NCBI GenBank assembly: GCA_937625935.1
Contig: OW569378.1
Location: 62,001-126,000 of the forward strand
Origin: Tetramitus jugosus
Lineage: Eukaryota; Heterolobosea; Eutetramitea; Acrasida; Vahlkampfiidae
Direction of reading: 5' to 3'
DNA: 64,000 nt
How positions within the stretch are numbered: the first letter of the stretch is position 1; the number at the start of each line of letters is the position of its first letter. The translations under genes and the position numbers were made by a program. Shown in pieces: positions 29,463 to 38,215 of the stretch. The notes under the pieces are model-generated. The model made no database searches and was not told the DNA's origin. It saw nothing but the letters and a program-made list of their open reading frames with translations.

Positions 29463-31553
29463 CTACACCAATCCATATTTTCTTCTTTCTTGCTCAAGGC
29501 GTTGCTTAAACATTTGTTTGACACTTTCCCTTGAGCGATCAGTCTCTCCCGTGGATAAATTATCCCTTCTACTACCATTAGTAGACTTGTCGTGGATACT
29601 GATATCGGCATCATCAAACGGTATGGAGGATGCAGATTTGAGAGAGTCTTCTAGGTTGATACTGGGTTCGGGAACTCTTACTTCCAAAGGAGTATCATCG
29701 ATTTCATTTCTTTCTAGTGTTCTTGAGAGCCTCCTCGTCAGGTCAATGGAGTCCTGTTGTATTCGAAGGAGAATATCAGAAATACTTTGATTTTGATCCG
29801 GACATTCGTCCTCTGTTCGAGTCCTGATACTACTGAAGTCAGAGATTGACTCATATTCATTCTGAGATATCTCAGTACAATCTGTACTTTCCCTTGAGTT
29901 CATCTCTGAATAGTGCGCTGGAGCTTGCTTGAGTGAAACAGTAGTAGGCCTGCTTCGTTTCGCTGTCCTCAGTGAAGATTCCCACTTGTACGAAGCTCCG
30001 TTTGCCATTGGACCCGCCAAATGTTGAAGATTGTTAAAATTCGCATTGGTTTGTTTTTCTTCTTCGTCCTCTTTTCTCAGTTTTTGAACATAACTTGAAG
30101 TATTCTTCTTGTACCGCTTTTGTTCATCTTCTATGGATATCTGCTTGCTTAATTGTGTTGATAGTAAATTTCTTGTTAGAATATTCTTGACCTCCTGTTT
30201 ATCTGGCATGCTCTTCTGGTTTGGTTGACTGTGTAACCTCATCTTTGAACTCGAATCTGGCAACTGAGATTCTAAAACAGAGACATAATTTAACAGAACC
30301 TTGATATCCCTTGCTGTTGTAGTTTCTCTTCTCTGAAGTTCCGACATTTCATCTTTCATTCGCTTCATAGCAACTCTAAATTTTGCAATCTGCTGGACCG
30401 ATTTACTGACCTCTTCTTCTAATTCCAACCTTCGATTCTTCTCTGCCTGAAACAGAGTTTGTAGATTTTTGTAATTCTTTTGCAACTTCACATGTTTGGA
30501 AATAATTTGGCTATACTTCTCATCGCTCAAATTAACATCTGAGATACTTGTATGACTTGAATTAAGACTCCTAACTCCATCATTCAATGGTCTTGTGGGT
30601 TGAGGTGTAGAACTCCGCTTAATGTTTAGTGGTTTTCCATCAGGAAGGTATTCTTTCTTCAGATGTCTAATCTGTTCTTCGTTCAAGCTCATTCTCCTTT
30701 GTCTGTTCTGAACTACAACATTTGAGACAGGTGCTGAGAAAAGTGTATCTAGGTCACGGAATTGACTCTCATGACTAACCGTGGATGACACACCGTCGAA
30801 ATCATCATACTTGGACGGTAATACTTCTAGCGACGTTGGATTGCCTTTCGCTGGATTTGCCAGGCTGAGTTCATCTCGAATTTGTTGTAGTTCTCGTTCG
30901 TCTTGAATTTCGTTCAGAACCTTCAATTTAGTACATATATGAGCTATTCGATAAAGAGGGTCGAGTGTATCATTCAAATCTTCGTCTTCATCTCTTTTCA
31001 AGAAAGGATTGCTGTCGCATTTCAGGTTGGTAAGGTTGGTTAGGTTGCATAGTACATCCAATTCTCTTGCTTTTGTGATTTCATTGTAAGAAATATCAAG
31101 AACCGATATGTTAGATGGCAACGAGTGTTTACTCGTTGCGATATTCTTGATATGATTGTGAGCCATCTCCAGCTGCACTAAAGAATTTAAATCATTTAAA
31201 TGAGGAGGAATATGCATCAATTGATTCCAGTTCAAATTCAAGTACTGTAAGTGAGGTGCTCTCGACAAATTGGGCAACCTCGACAACAAGTTATGCTCCA
31301 GATTCAATTTCTCTAGCAGAGGAGGAAGATGAGGACAATTCTTCAACTTATTGTGAGACAAATCCAAGAATTTCAGATTCACAAATGTAGCTAGACTCGG
31401 TTTTATAGACACAAGCTCATTGTGACCGAGATCCAAACTCGTCAGATAGGTGAGTGCTTTCACACTCTGTTCCTCTTCGTTCGATGTTGTCATTGGAGAA
31501 TTCGTGAGATCCAAACACTGGATACCTCTATTAGAGAAATCAACATGAACCAT
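29463..31553 (-). CDS. leucine-rich repeat / coiled-coil protein
   Basis: Single exon, 696 aa from ATG 31553 (a TTG lies 12 codons upstream). At least seven LRRs of the LxxLxLxxN type occupy residues about 35-185 (LTSLDLGHN, LKFLDLSHN, LEKLNLEHN, LQYLNLNWN, LVQLEMAHN, ISVLDISYN). A cap with NPFLKRDEDED follows. A coiled coil at about 345-440 is followed by a Ser/Arg-rich tail and a short terminal helix KQMFKQRLEQERRKYG. LRR plus coiled coil is common in centrosomal and axonemal proteins (LRRCC1, CEP97 and DRC types), and I cannot separate these. The gene diverges from PEX12 across a region holding TTGGCGGG at 31598-31605. Confidence 0.85.
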   Translation of the reverse strand: MVHVDFSNRGIQCLDLTNSPMTTSNEEEQSVKALTYLTSLDLGHNELVSIKPSLATFVNLKFLDLSHNKLKNCPHLPPLLEKLNLEHNLLSRLPNLSRAPHLQYLNLNWNQLMHIPPHLNDLNSLVQLEMAHNHIKNIATSKHSLPSNISVLDISYNEITKARELDVLCNLTNLTNLKCDSNPFLKRDEDEDLNDTLDPLYRIAHICTKLKVLNEIQDERELQQIRDELSLANPAKGNPTSLEVLPSKYDDFDGVSSTVSHESQFRDLDTLFSAPVSNVVVQNRQRRMSLNEEQIRHLKKEYLPDGKPLNIKRSSTPQPTRPLNDGVRSLNSSHTSISDVNLSDEKYSQIISKHVKLQKNYKNLQTLFQAEKNRRLELEEEVSKSVQQIAKFRVAMKRMKDEMSELQRRETTTARDIKVLLNYVSVLESQLPDSSSKMRLHSQPNQKSMPDKQEVKNILTRNLLSTQLSKQISIEDEQKRYKKNTSSYVQKLRKEDEEEKQTNANFNNLQHLAGPMANGASYKWESSLRTAKRSRPTTVSLKQAPAHYSEMNSRESTDCTEISQNEYESISDFSSIRTRTEDECPDQNQSISDILLRIQQDSIDLTRRLSRTLERNEIDDTPLEVRVPEPSINLEDSLKSASSIPFDDADISIHDKSTNGSRRDNLSTGETDRSRESVKQMFKQRLEQERRKYGLV

Positions 31554-31745
31554 GATTATATCAATAGTGATCCTATTCTTTTTGGTCAAGACAGTTTTTG
31601 GCGGGCCACCACTTCAAATTGTAGTTCGTAACAGTCGTGCATTTTCCCGACAAAACCGCGGACGAATTCATCTCCGCCAAAGATCAAAAAACATCAGGCA
31701 TTCATTGGCACAATAGCTCAGAACACATATACCACATTGAATATC
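31554..31745. promoter_or_regulatory. divergent promoter region, LRR gene / PEX12
   Basis: 192 bases between outward-facing starts, with a TTGGCGGG motif at 31598-31605 and an AACCGCGGA-like tract near 31655. These GC-rich islands stand out from the surrounding AT-rich DNA. Function is inferred only from position and recurrence. Confidence 0.45.
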
Positions 31746-32945
31746 ATGTCATTCACGACCTCACAATACATTGCCTATAATCGACCCAGTTTCTTCGAAG
31801 TCATGGCTCACGATCGAATGATTCCAAGCTTAAAATTTGCTACAAAATACATTTTGACTGTTTTTGCTCAGAGGAATCCCACGAGTGCACTCTGGATACG
31901 TTTTTTGAATCACCACGAGGAATTATTTGCAGTGGTACAAGCATTCTTTGAGAATCATTTTTTGAAGCATTACAATGCTTCCTTTTCAGAGTACTTGTAT
32001 GGATTGAAGAGAACGAGTGCTACCATGGATGTCAGTCGGACGAGTAGTGGTGGTGGAGGTGGAGGTGGTGGTGGTAATGTAGGAACTGCTTCTCATAACC
32101 ATCACCATCATAGAGAAGCAGCAGCAGCAACTGCACTGACGACACGACAAAAAAATGTGAGTTTGTTTAATGTGATTGTTGTTCCGTTCTTGAAGAGTAA
32201 GCTCGATCAAATGTATCGAAAACATATGAGGATACAACAAGAACAACAGCAACAACAAACAACAGATCAAGTTGATTCTTCATTGTTGTCTGTCAAACCA
32301 TCCATGATTCAACGGCTGTACAAACAGTTGATGAAGTTGTTTGTGTTGATGTGGCCCTACTGTAGTGCTGCCTATGAGGGATCCTTTTTTGTATATATGC
32401 TATTGTATTTATTCAAAGATATCAGGTATCATTCTCCGTTGATGCATCTGCAGGGGTTAATGCTCAAGCGGATGAGTATCATTGATTTGATCAACGATCG
32501 AAGAAACATGAACATTTCACGGTTAAAGATCATTTCACTGTTCAATAAGAGAGGAGGAATGTGGAGCCTAATGACCTATGTGTTACGATTGGGTTATGTC
32601 ATATCTGACTATTCAACACACTTTCTGTTAACTATGGCTTTTCTGTTCAAGTTCTTTGAGTGGTGGTACACTAGTGAAAATCAACTAAAATCGAAGACTA
32701 CCATCGAAATCCCTCCTCCGCCAACAGCACCTGTTAGGGCTGTAGGTGGAGTCGAGCTTCCTCAAGATACTTCGCTTTGTCCTCTCTGCCGCAAGAAGAG
32801 AAAGAATCCTACATTACTATCTCTCTCTGGATATGCCTTCTGTTATACCTGCATCCATCAACACATTTCCAAGAATGCATGTTGTCCCATTACTCTCATT
32901 TCTCCTGCTACTCCAAATCATCTACGACGCCTCTACGAACAATAA
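31746..32945 (+). CDS. PEX12: peroxin 12 (peroxisomal RING E3 subunit)
   Basis: Single exon, 399 aa from ATG 31746. The N-terminal Pex2/Pex12 domain is recognisable: RPSFFEVMAHDRMIPSLK, a helix with LWIRFLNHHEE, FLKHYNASFSEYLYGLKR, and LMWPYCSAAYEGSFFVYMLLYLF. The C-terminal RING-like zinc domain (about 343-385) reads LCPLCRKK...NPTLLSLSGYAFCYTCI...CCPIT and ends LRRLYEQ, the standard PEX12 ending. With PEX2 and PEX10 it forms the retrotranslocation ligase that ubiquitinates the PEX5 receptor at the peroxisome membrane. A His/Gly/Ala/Gln-rich insertion (about 95-135) and a second Gln-rich run are lineage-specific. The stop codon overlaps both an AATAAA signal and the left end of a perfect palindrome. 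Confidence 0.93.
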   Translation: MSFTTSQYIAYNRPSFFEVMAHDRMIPSLKFATKYILTVFAQRNPTSALWIRFLNHHEELFAVVQAFFENHFLKHYNASFSEYLYGLKRTSATMDVSRTSSGGGGGGGGGNVGTASHNHHHHREAAAATALTTRQKNVSLFNVIVVPFLKSKLDQMYRKHMRIQQEQQQQQTTDQVDSSLLSVKPSMIQRLYKQLMKLFVLMWPYCSAAYEGSFFVYMLLYLFKDIRYHSPLMHLQGLMLKRMSIIDLINDRRNMNISRLKIISLFNKRGGMWSLMTYVLRLGYVISDYSTHFLLTMAFLFKFFEWWYTSENQLKSKTTIEIPPPPTAPVRAVGGVELPQDTSLCPLCRKKRKNPTLLSLSGYAFCYTCIHQHISKNACCPITLISPATPNHLRRLYEQ

Positions 32946-32978
32946 ATATTGTGATGGTAAGCTTACCATCACAATATT
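32945..32978. repeat. perfect 34-bp palindrome at the PEX12 stop codon
   Basis: Bases 32945-32961 are the exact reverse complement of 32962-32978, with centre AAGCTT and no loop base. The left arm begins at the last base of the PEX12 TAA. The transcript could form a 17-bp hairpin in the 3' UTR; the DNA could extrude a cruciform. A role in 3' end formation is only a suggestion. Confidence 0.95.
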
Positions 32979-33131
32979 GATGCTCTAACTTCCTGAGTTC
33001 CATGATAGAAGTCTCCAGTAGTAAAGTTCAATCGAACATCCGTGTTCAATTTTCCGCTGACCAGCACAGTAGCTACGGTTCAAAACACGACTGAACAATC
33101 CACCGAGATATCCAATCACAATAAGAAAACA

Positions 33132-35258
33132 ATGTCAGATATCATCGAAACAAATGATAAACCTAGTCAAGAACAAGTGCCAGTAGAACCCGATACCCAC
33201 GTTAATCAGCCTGAGCAGAGTGGAAGTCAAGAAGAGAAGCCAAGACCTGCGAAGGATGAGGTGAGTGGAGAAACAGATAAAACAGAAGAGAAGAAGTCAT
33301 CTCAACCAGAAAAAGATGTACCACAACACGAGAACCCTGAAAACAAGGCGAACGAAGAAAAGAAAGAGCTTGAACAAGAACAAAAGACTGAGGTGATAGA
33401 CGAGAAAGAGAAAGATCAGAAGGGAGAAAGCAAAATCCAAGAAGAGACCAAATCAGAACCAAAAGAGAATGATGGGTTAGATAGGAAAGAAGAAACGGAT
33501 CAGAAGACCAACGAAACAGCTGAAAACTCGAGTGAAGAAAGAAAACAGAAGCCAACCCTAACAACAGATGATGCTGAATCAACTCGTGTTGAACAAACTG
33601 AGAATCAAGATACTAAAAACCAAGTTCCTTCAACCGAAGAAACAGAAAATGTAACACTAATAGTGCAACTCAATGCTACTCAACCAGAGCAAAAGCAAAG
33701 GGACGAAGTCGCCGAGGCTAACCCATCAACTAATGATGAAAAAGAAACTCAGGCGAAAGAAAATGATGGAGAATCAAAGAAACAAGATGAGAAACTCTCT
33801 AACAAAGAAGAAATTGTTGAGCACTCGCCAGTTGAACAAGAAGAAGTAACACCTCAAAAAGACCAATCAAAGGTTAAAGAAGAGATTGAAATGGAAGCAG
33901 ATCTAGAAGAAACCTCCAAGAAAGCTATTGTGGATGAAGAAGAGAACCGTGAAGAAAAATATGACGGCGAAGAAGAGCAAGAACAATATGAAGTCGAAGA
34001 AGAAGGCGAGGAAGAATATGAAGGTGAAGAAGCAGAGAAAGAGCAAGAAGAAACAGAATACGAAGGTGAAGGAGATCAAGAAGAATATGAGGGTGAAGAA
34101 GAAGGTGAGAGTGAAGAATATCGGGAAGAAGTTAATGGCGGTGAAGTAGAGGAAGAAGCAGAAGGAGGTCAATATGAGGAAGAGTACGAACCAGAAGAAG
34201 AAGCTGAAGAGGGCGAAGAAGAAACGTACGAACCTGATAAAAAAGGTAACGAAGAATATGAAGAACAAGGTGAGAACGAAGAATACCAGGAAGAACAAGA
34301 GGAAGAACAATATTATGAAGAAAAAGAAGAAGAGGGAGATGAAAGTTACGAACAAGAGGAAGAGTTGGAAGAGGAGAATGACCAGGAAGAGACAACTCAA
34401 TACCTCAATGAGGAGGAAGAGTATGAATACGTGGAAGAGAGTGAGGAAAGCGAGGAAGAAGAGGAAGACTCTTCCACAAAGAAAGAAAAGAAGAAGAAAC
34501 ATAAAGATGATAAGAAGAAACAGAAAAAGTATTCTGAGCACAAAAAGAAAAAGGAAGGAAAGAAGGAAGAAGAAAAGAAAGAAGAAAAGAAGGAAGGAAA
34601 GAAGGAAAAGAAAGAAAAAGAAAAGAAGGACGAAAAGAAGAAAAAGAAAGAAAAGAAGAATGACGAAGAAGTTAATGAAGTTTATGAAGAGAAAGATCAG
34701 AAAGAAAAGAAATATGTCGATGATAAAGAGAAAGAAGACAAAAAGACCCCAGAAATACCAGCAGAAAGAAATGAAGAACTTCTTGATGGTCCAAAAGAAA
34801 ATGATGTAACAGAACATAGTTGGTATACAACTTATGTCTCAGCATGCAAAGATCATGGTAAACAAAAACCTAACTCTCTTTTCATTCAACATTTGAAGAA
34901 GAACCCTGAAGGAGTAGTGTCGAATGGTACGTTTAATGCCACCGCCTACTATGTTGGCAATGTTGGAGTTAACCCAATGATGGATGTCGTCATGATGATG
35001 GATATTCATACAGTTATACTGAAACAAAATGGTCTCCGAAACGAAGGAGTGAAGTATATCTGTGAAAAGCTCAAGTCCCACACTTCAATAACATCACTGG
35101 ACCTCTCTGGAAACAGCATCTCCCTCGCGGCTGGAGTGTCACTGGTTGATCTTGCTAAATCCAACAGAAAGATCAAACAAATCAATGTTTCAAAGACCTA
35201 CATTGACGAAGATTTCATTGCTAAAATAGAGAAAGTGCTGGAGAAGAACAGGGAATAA
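33132..35258 (+). CDS. Glu/Lys-rich low-complexity protein with C-terminal LRR (tropomodulin-like) segment
   Basis: Single exon, 708 aa from ATG 33132 (MSDIIETNDK); the open frame reaches upstream only to a GTG. Residues about 1-250 are Glu/Gln/Lys/Thr-rich, about 250-450 extremely acidic with EEYEGEE-type units, and about 450-555 strongly basic Lys/Glu repeats. The final 140 residues are ordinary sequence: SWYTTYVSACKDHG, then two or three ribonuclease-inhibitor/tropomodulin-type repeats (TVILKQNGLRNEGV, ITSLDLSGNSISLAAG, KQINVSKTYIDED). LRR tails of this kind occur in tropomodulin and leiomodin, which bind actin; whether this one does is unknown. It converges on ALG8 with two bases between stop codons. 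The repetitive part may vary in length between strains. Confidence 0.85.
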   Translation: MSDIIETNDKPSQEQVPVEPDTHVNQPEQSGSQEEKPRPAKDEVSGETDKTEEKKSSQPEKDVPQHENPENKANEEKKELEQEQKTEVIDEKEKDQKGESKIQEETKSEPKENDGLDRKEETDQKTNETAENSSEERKQKPTLTTDDAESTRVEQTENQDTKNQVPSTEETENVTLIVQLNATQPEQKQRDEVAEANPSTNDEKETQAKENDGESKKQDEKLSNKEEIVEHSPVEQEEVTPQKDQSKVKEEIEMEADLEETSKKAIVDEEENREEKYDGEEEQEQYEVEEEGEEEYEGEEAEKEQEETEYEGEGDQEEYEGEEEGESEEYREEVNGGEVEEEAEGGQYEEEYEPEEEAEEGEEETYEPDKKGNEEYEEQGENEEYQEEQEEEQYYEEKEEEGDESYEQEEELEEENDQEETTQYLNEEEEYEYVEESEESEEEEEDSSTKKEKKKKHKDDKKKQKKYSEHKKKKEGKKEEEKKEEKKEGKKEKKEKEKKDEKKKKKEKKNDEEVNEVYEEKDQKEKKYVDDKEKEDKKTPEIPAERNEELLDGPKENDVTEHSWYTTYVSACKDHGKQKPNSLFIQHLKKNPEGVVSNGTFNATAYYVGNVGVNPMMDVVMMMDIHTVILKQNGLRNEGVKYICEKLKSHTSITSLDLSGNSISLAAGVSLVDLAKSNRKIKQINVSKTYIDEDFIAKIEKVLEKNRE
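34542..34630 (+). repeat. 89-base uninterrupted polypurine tract inside the Glu/Lys-rich gene
   Basis: Every base from 34542 to 34630 on the plus strand is A or G, and after one C at 34631 the run continues to 34660. It encodes the Lys/Glu repeat. Polypurine tracts of this length can form triplex (H-) DNA and are prone to slippage. Confidence 0.95.
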
Positions 35259-35260
35259 AT

Positions 35261-37225
35261 TTATTCTTTCATAGCGCGCACACTCAATATCCAAGCATAA
35301 GATACGCCAATGGCTGTATAGAAAGATATTAACATCAATGGAAGGAAGGACAAGTGTGGCAGGACACTGTAATGCAAAAATTCTGAATAGCACTCGACAA
35401 AAATAATACCAAACAGATAGAGCTTCTCTATTCCATGGAATTGCTTCGTATTTGTTCCAAGAATGAAATTAGTAGCAAAGTAATATGCACATGAGTATGA
35501 CAACAGCATCGCGTACTTGATAGGGGTTTCTGAACAAATTGTGGGTTAGTTTGCTTCGGTTAATACAAGAGAAAATGTTATTCAATCATACCGAATGATC
35601 GGAAAAGAAGTGGAAACAATGAATAAGTCCCAACGATGCTAAGGAATCCAAACACCTTTCTCCATTGTGCATTTTCCTTGTCTCCCTTTCGTGGCACAAT
35701 CATCAATACCAGAGGCACTAGAATCATCAATACTGCCTTCTCATGAACATGCCACCCAAAGTAGAAGTTCGCAAAAGTTGAATGAACAACACAATACAGT
35801 AAGGTACGCTTCAACTCCTCATATCTATCCCGACCTGAGAGTCCTACCAAGTTCTTCCTCGCTCGGTACACAATTATACAACTAATAATGAATGAACTGC
35901 CCATTGATAGTAAAATGGTCACACCAGGTGTAATTTTTGGCAATATTACATGAACTCCTTGATCTAAACCGACCAAGCCACCCGTGAGTGATGCCCCAGT
36001 ATCGATCCTCGAGCTCTTGTTCATGAACTTTGTCCATATCAGAGCAAATTTGTCAATCGTATTGTAAAGAGCCCAAAAGTTCGGTGCCCAATAAGCATGA
36101 GTTAATCCTCTCTCGAATGGAAACATTCTGGACACAATTTGTTTGATCTGGTCTAATCCTCCCACCAAAATAAAGGGGCCAAAGCTCAATAGAAACACAC
36201 CAATGACTGAAACGCTCAACTTCAAGAACCTAAAGATATTAAAGGATCCTATTGTTGAATTATCTTGCTGCTTCGGCAGTGGAGTATTGGATGATTTGGA
36301 TGTTTGCAATTTGTTTTGAGGCACATTCTTTTCATTGCAGCAGTAGTGCACAAGCAAAAATACAAAGTATGATGGAGCCATATACAGGAAAATGTGCTTA
36401 AAGTTCAATAGAACAGCAAACGTGATACCGGACAACAGCAACTTTCCTTCTTGAACAAAACAAATCGAGTATACAAATATTCCAAACAATAAGGCATTGT
36501 ACTGGAAATGAATATCTATCATTACGATAACAAATCAATTGTTTTTCATCATCGTTAACATATTCTTCTGGTCTATTACACAAAACCTGAGACAATGTAA
36601 GTTCTCAACAAAATACATACTATCAACCATGATCAAAGAGGGCATCCCATACGACAATGCAATCACTGTCCAATACTTGACAGAAGATGATACATTTCCA
36701 CTCGTTTCTTTCTCATCTCTTTTCTTATTAGTCGCACTCGAATCAACCAACAAGAAGGCAAAGTATCTCAGCAGAGACATATAATACAACAAGTCAGACA
36801 CAAGTATAACAGTCAACCTTTGGAATACAATGGTAAGAAATGAAGAGTAACCAACACTCTCCAATTGACACATTTTCGTATCAAACAGCTTTGAATGAGA
36901 ACAACCAATAAGGCTCAATGCATATTCAAACCATGCAAAAAAGGGAGGATAATCCAGTGTAGCATTCGCAGATGTAGAATCAAAGTACCACTTGGAAATG
37001 GGCAATGAATGAGTGATCGCCAACCAATTCCTATGCACTTCAAAATCAGTGGAGAAGCTTTGATGGACAGATCAGTGAACAAAAAGCAAAAGATCCAAAA
37101 CAAGGAATGAGCCATCCCATATCATGAGTACCAAAAAATGAGTGAATGACATTGACATACTAGCTAGGAATCAACAAGAGCTTCAATGCAGCAAACAACA
37201 AAAACACATTGAACTTTTGCAGCAT
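35261..37225 (-). CDS. ALG8: ALG8-type dolichyl-P-Glc alpha-1,3-glucosyltransferase
   Basis: Model: complement of 37161-37225, 36621-37057, 35592-36515 and 35261-35529; 564 aa; introns 103, 105 and 62 bp. Splicing rebuilds the family sequence exactly at each junction: [35 protein letters not shown] and LFRSF|ETPIKYA. Hallmarks are [48 protein letters not shown] and [12 protein letters not shown]. The enzyme is an ER polytopic GT-C transferase that adds the second glucose to the dolichol-linked N-glycan precursor. ALG6 is a paralogue, but the [12 protein letters not shown] and [12 protein letters not shown] blocks favour ALG8. A Ser/Gln/Lys insertion near residue 260 is extra. The ATG 37225 gives a short hydrophobic start as in other ALG8 proteins. 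Confidence 0.93.
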
Positions 37226-37356
37226 GACGATTGCTTTTGATTTTCGCGCCAAAAAACATGGATCGAACAAAACAACCAAAATAAAAATCACAATTTGCTG
37301 AAGCTGCTGACATTCACACATTGCACAGATCAAACAACAACAACAAAACAACCACC
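37226..37356. promoter_or_regulatory. compact divergent promoter, ALG8 / MED10
   Basis: Only 131 bases separate the two start codons. TTTTCGCGCCAAAAAA (about 37241-37256) is a near-palindromic GC element set in AT-rich DNA, of the same type as the TTGGCGGG/GCGCCAA motifs before other genes here. Confidence 0.5.
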
Positions 37357-37914
37357 ATGAATAACAATCCAACAACAACGAATAGCTCTGGTTCGCTCAA
37401 CCTCGTCGAACAACACGTACTCTCCACCATTGATCTCCTGCAACAAATGAAAACAACTGTCCAAAAATACTCTCATCAGAGTGAAGCTCACTGGCAAAAC
37501 AGTGTCTCTCGTCTCATGGAAGAATTTAGAATATTGCACAATGAAACACTACCCAGTCAACATACTCCTATTAATGAAGATGATCATAACATTCATCAAT
37601 TGTACTTGCCTGATGAACTCGTGGGTAAGATTGATCAGGGAACGAGTCCCGATTCATTCTTGGACGATGTGAAATTGGAGGCCAAGAAACAGTCAGAGTT
37701 GGCTCTTGGAAAAAACACTGTTTTTAAGACGTTGAGAGATGTGATTGAAAGAGAGGCGTCGAGTGCCTTTCCAGAAGAATTTCAAGAGTATAGTACGAGT
37801 TTGACATCCATGGTGGATGAACCGGAGAGTCGACTGCAGCAGTTGAAGGAGTTGCAACAAAAGATTCATTCTTCTTCTGCAATGGGTCAAGTGAAAGAGG
37901 AACAGAATGAATAA
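37357..37914 (+). CDS. MED10: Mediator complex subunit 10
   Basis: Single exon, 185 aa from ATG 37357 (a TTG lies upstream in frame). After a short Asn/Thr-rich start, LNLVEQHVLSTIDLLQQM forms the N-terminal helix. The family core LPDELVGKIDQGTSPDSFLDDV then follows, with the conserved I-D-x-G-x-x-P block, then LRDVIEREASSAFPEEFQEY near the end. MED10 (Nut2) sits in the middle module of Mediator, linking transcription factors to RNA polymerase II. The protein is about 40 residues longer than human MED10 because of both ends. Recognition rests mainly on the IDQG...P and FPE blocks. Confidence 0.88.
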   Translation: MNNNPTTTNSSGSLNLVEQHVLSTIDLLQQMKTTVQKYSHQSEAHWQNSVSRLMEEFRILHNETLPSQHTPINEDDHNIHQLYLPDELVGKIDQGTSPDSFLDDVKLEAKKQSELALGKNTVFKTLRDVIEREASSAFPEEFQEYSTSLTSMVDEPESRLQQLKELQQKIHSSSAMGQVKEEQNE

Positions 37915-38215
37915 GATTGCGTATATCGTTTCATTGATAATGTTATTATCGAGAGCTCGTGGATCAATTGATCAACCATTGATTGACAAAGATAGAGAAC
38001 TCGTGTGTTTATGTTATTGCCTATTTTCGCTTTCCAAATAGCAGGACATGACTACACAACGCGGCATGGAGAAGATAGTGAGCGAGACTGGACGAGATGA
38101 CAACCAATTCGACCACTTGCTTGAAATGTCACTCCCGACACATTCATAAGCATAGAGATGAATGTGCGGAACAAATACAATACACAGAATTCAGAATAAC
38201 AAATTTTTTCCAGGT
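37915..38215. other. convergent intergenic region, MED10 / eIF3m
   Basis: About 300 bases. A 33-codon open frame at 38048-38149 on the plus strand follows a good 3' splice site (pyrimidine-rich tract then TAGCAG at 38037-38043). It could be a small exon or a UTR-intron acceptor, but no partner donor was established. Confidence 0.35.

Noticed and set aside
33903-34817. 304-residue minus-strand open frame, extremely Phe/Leu-rich
   Set aside because: It is the mirror of GAA/AAG repeats in the Glu/Lys-rich gene; codons TTC and CTT give Phe and Leu. No real topology or start context.
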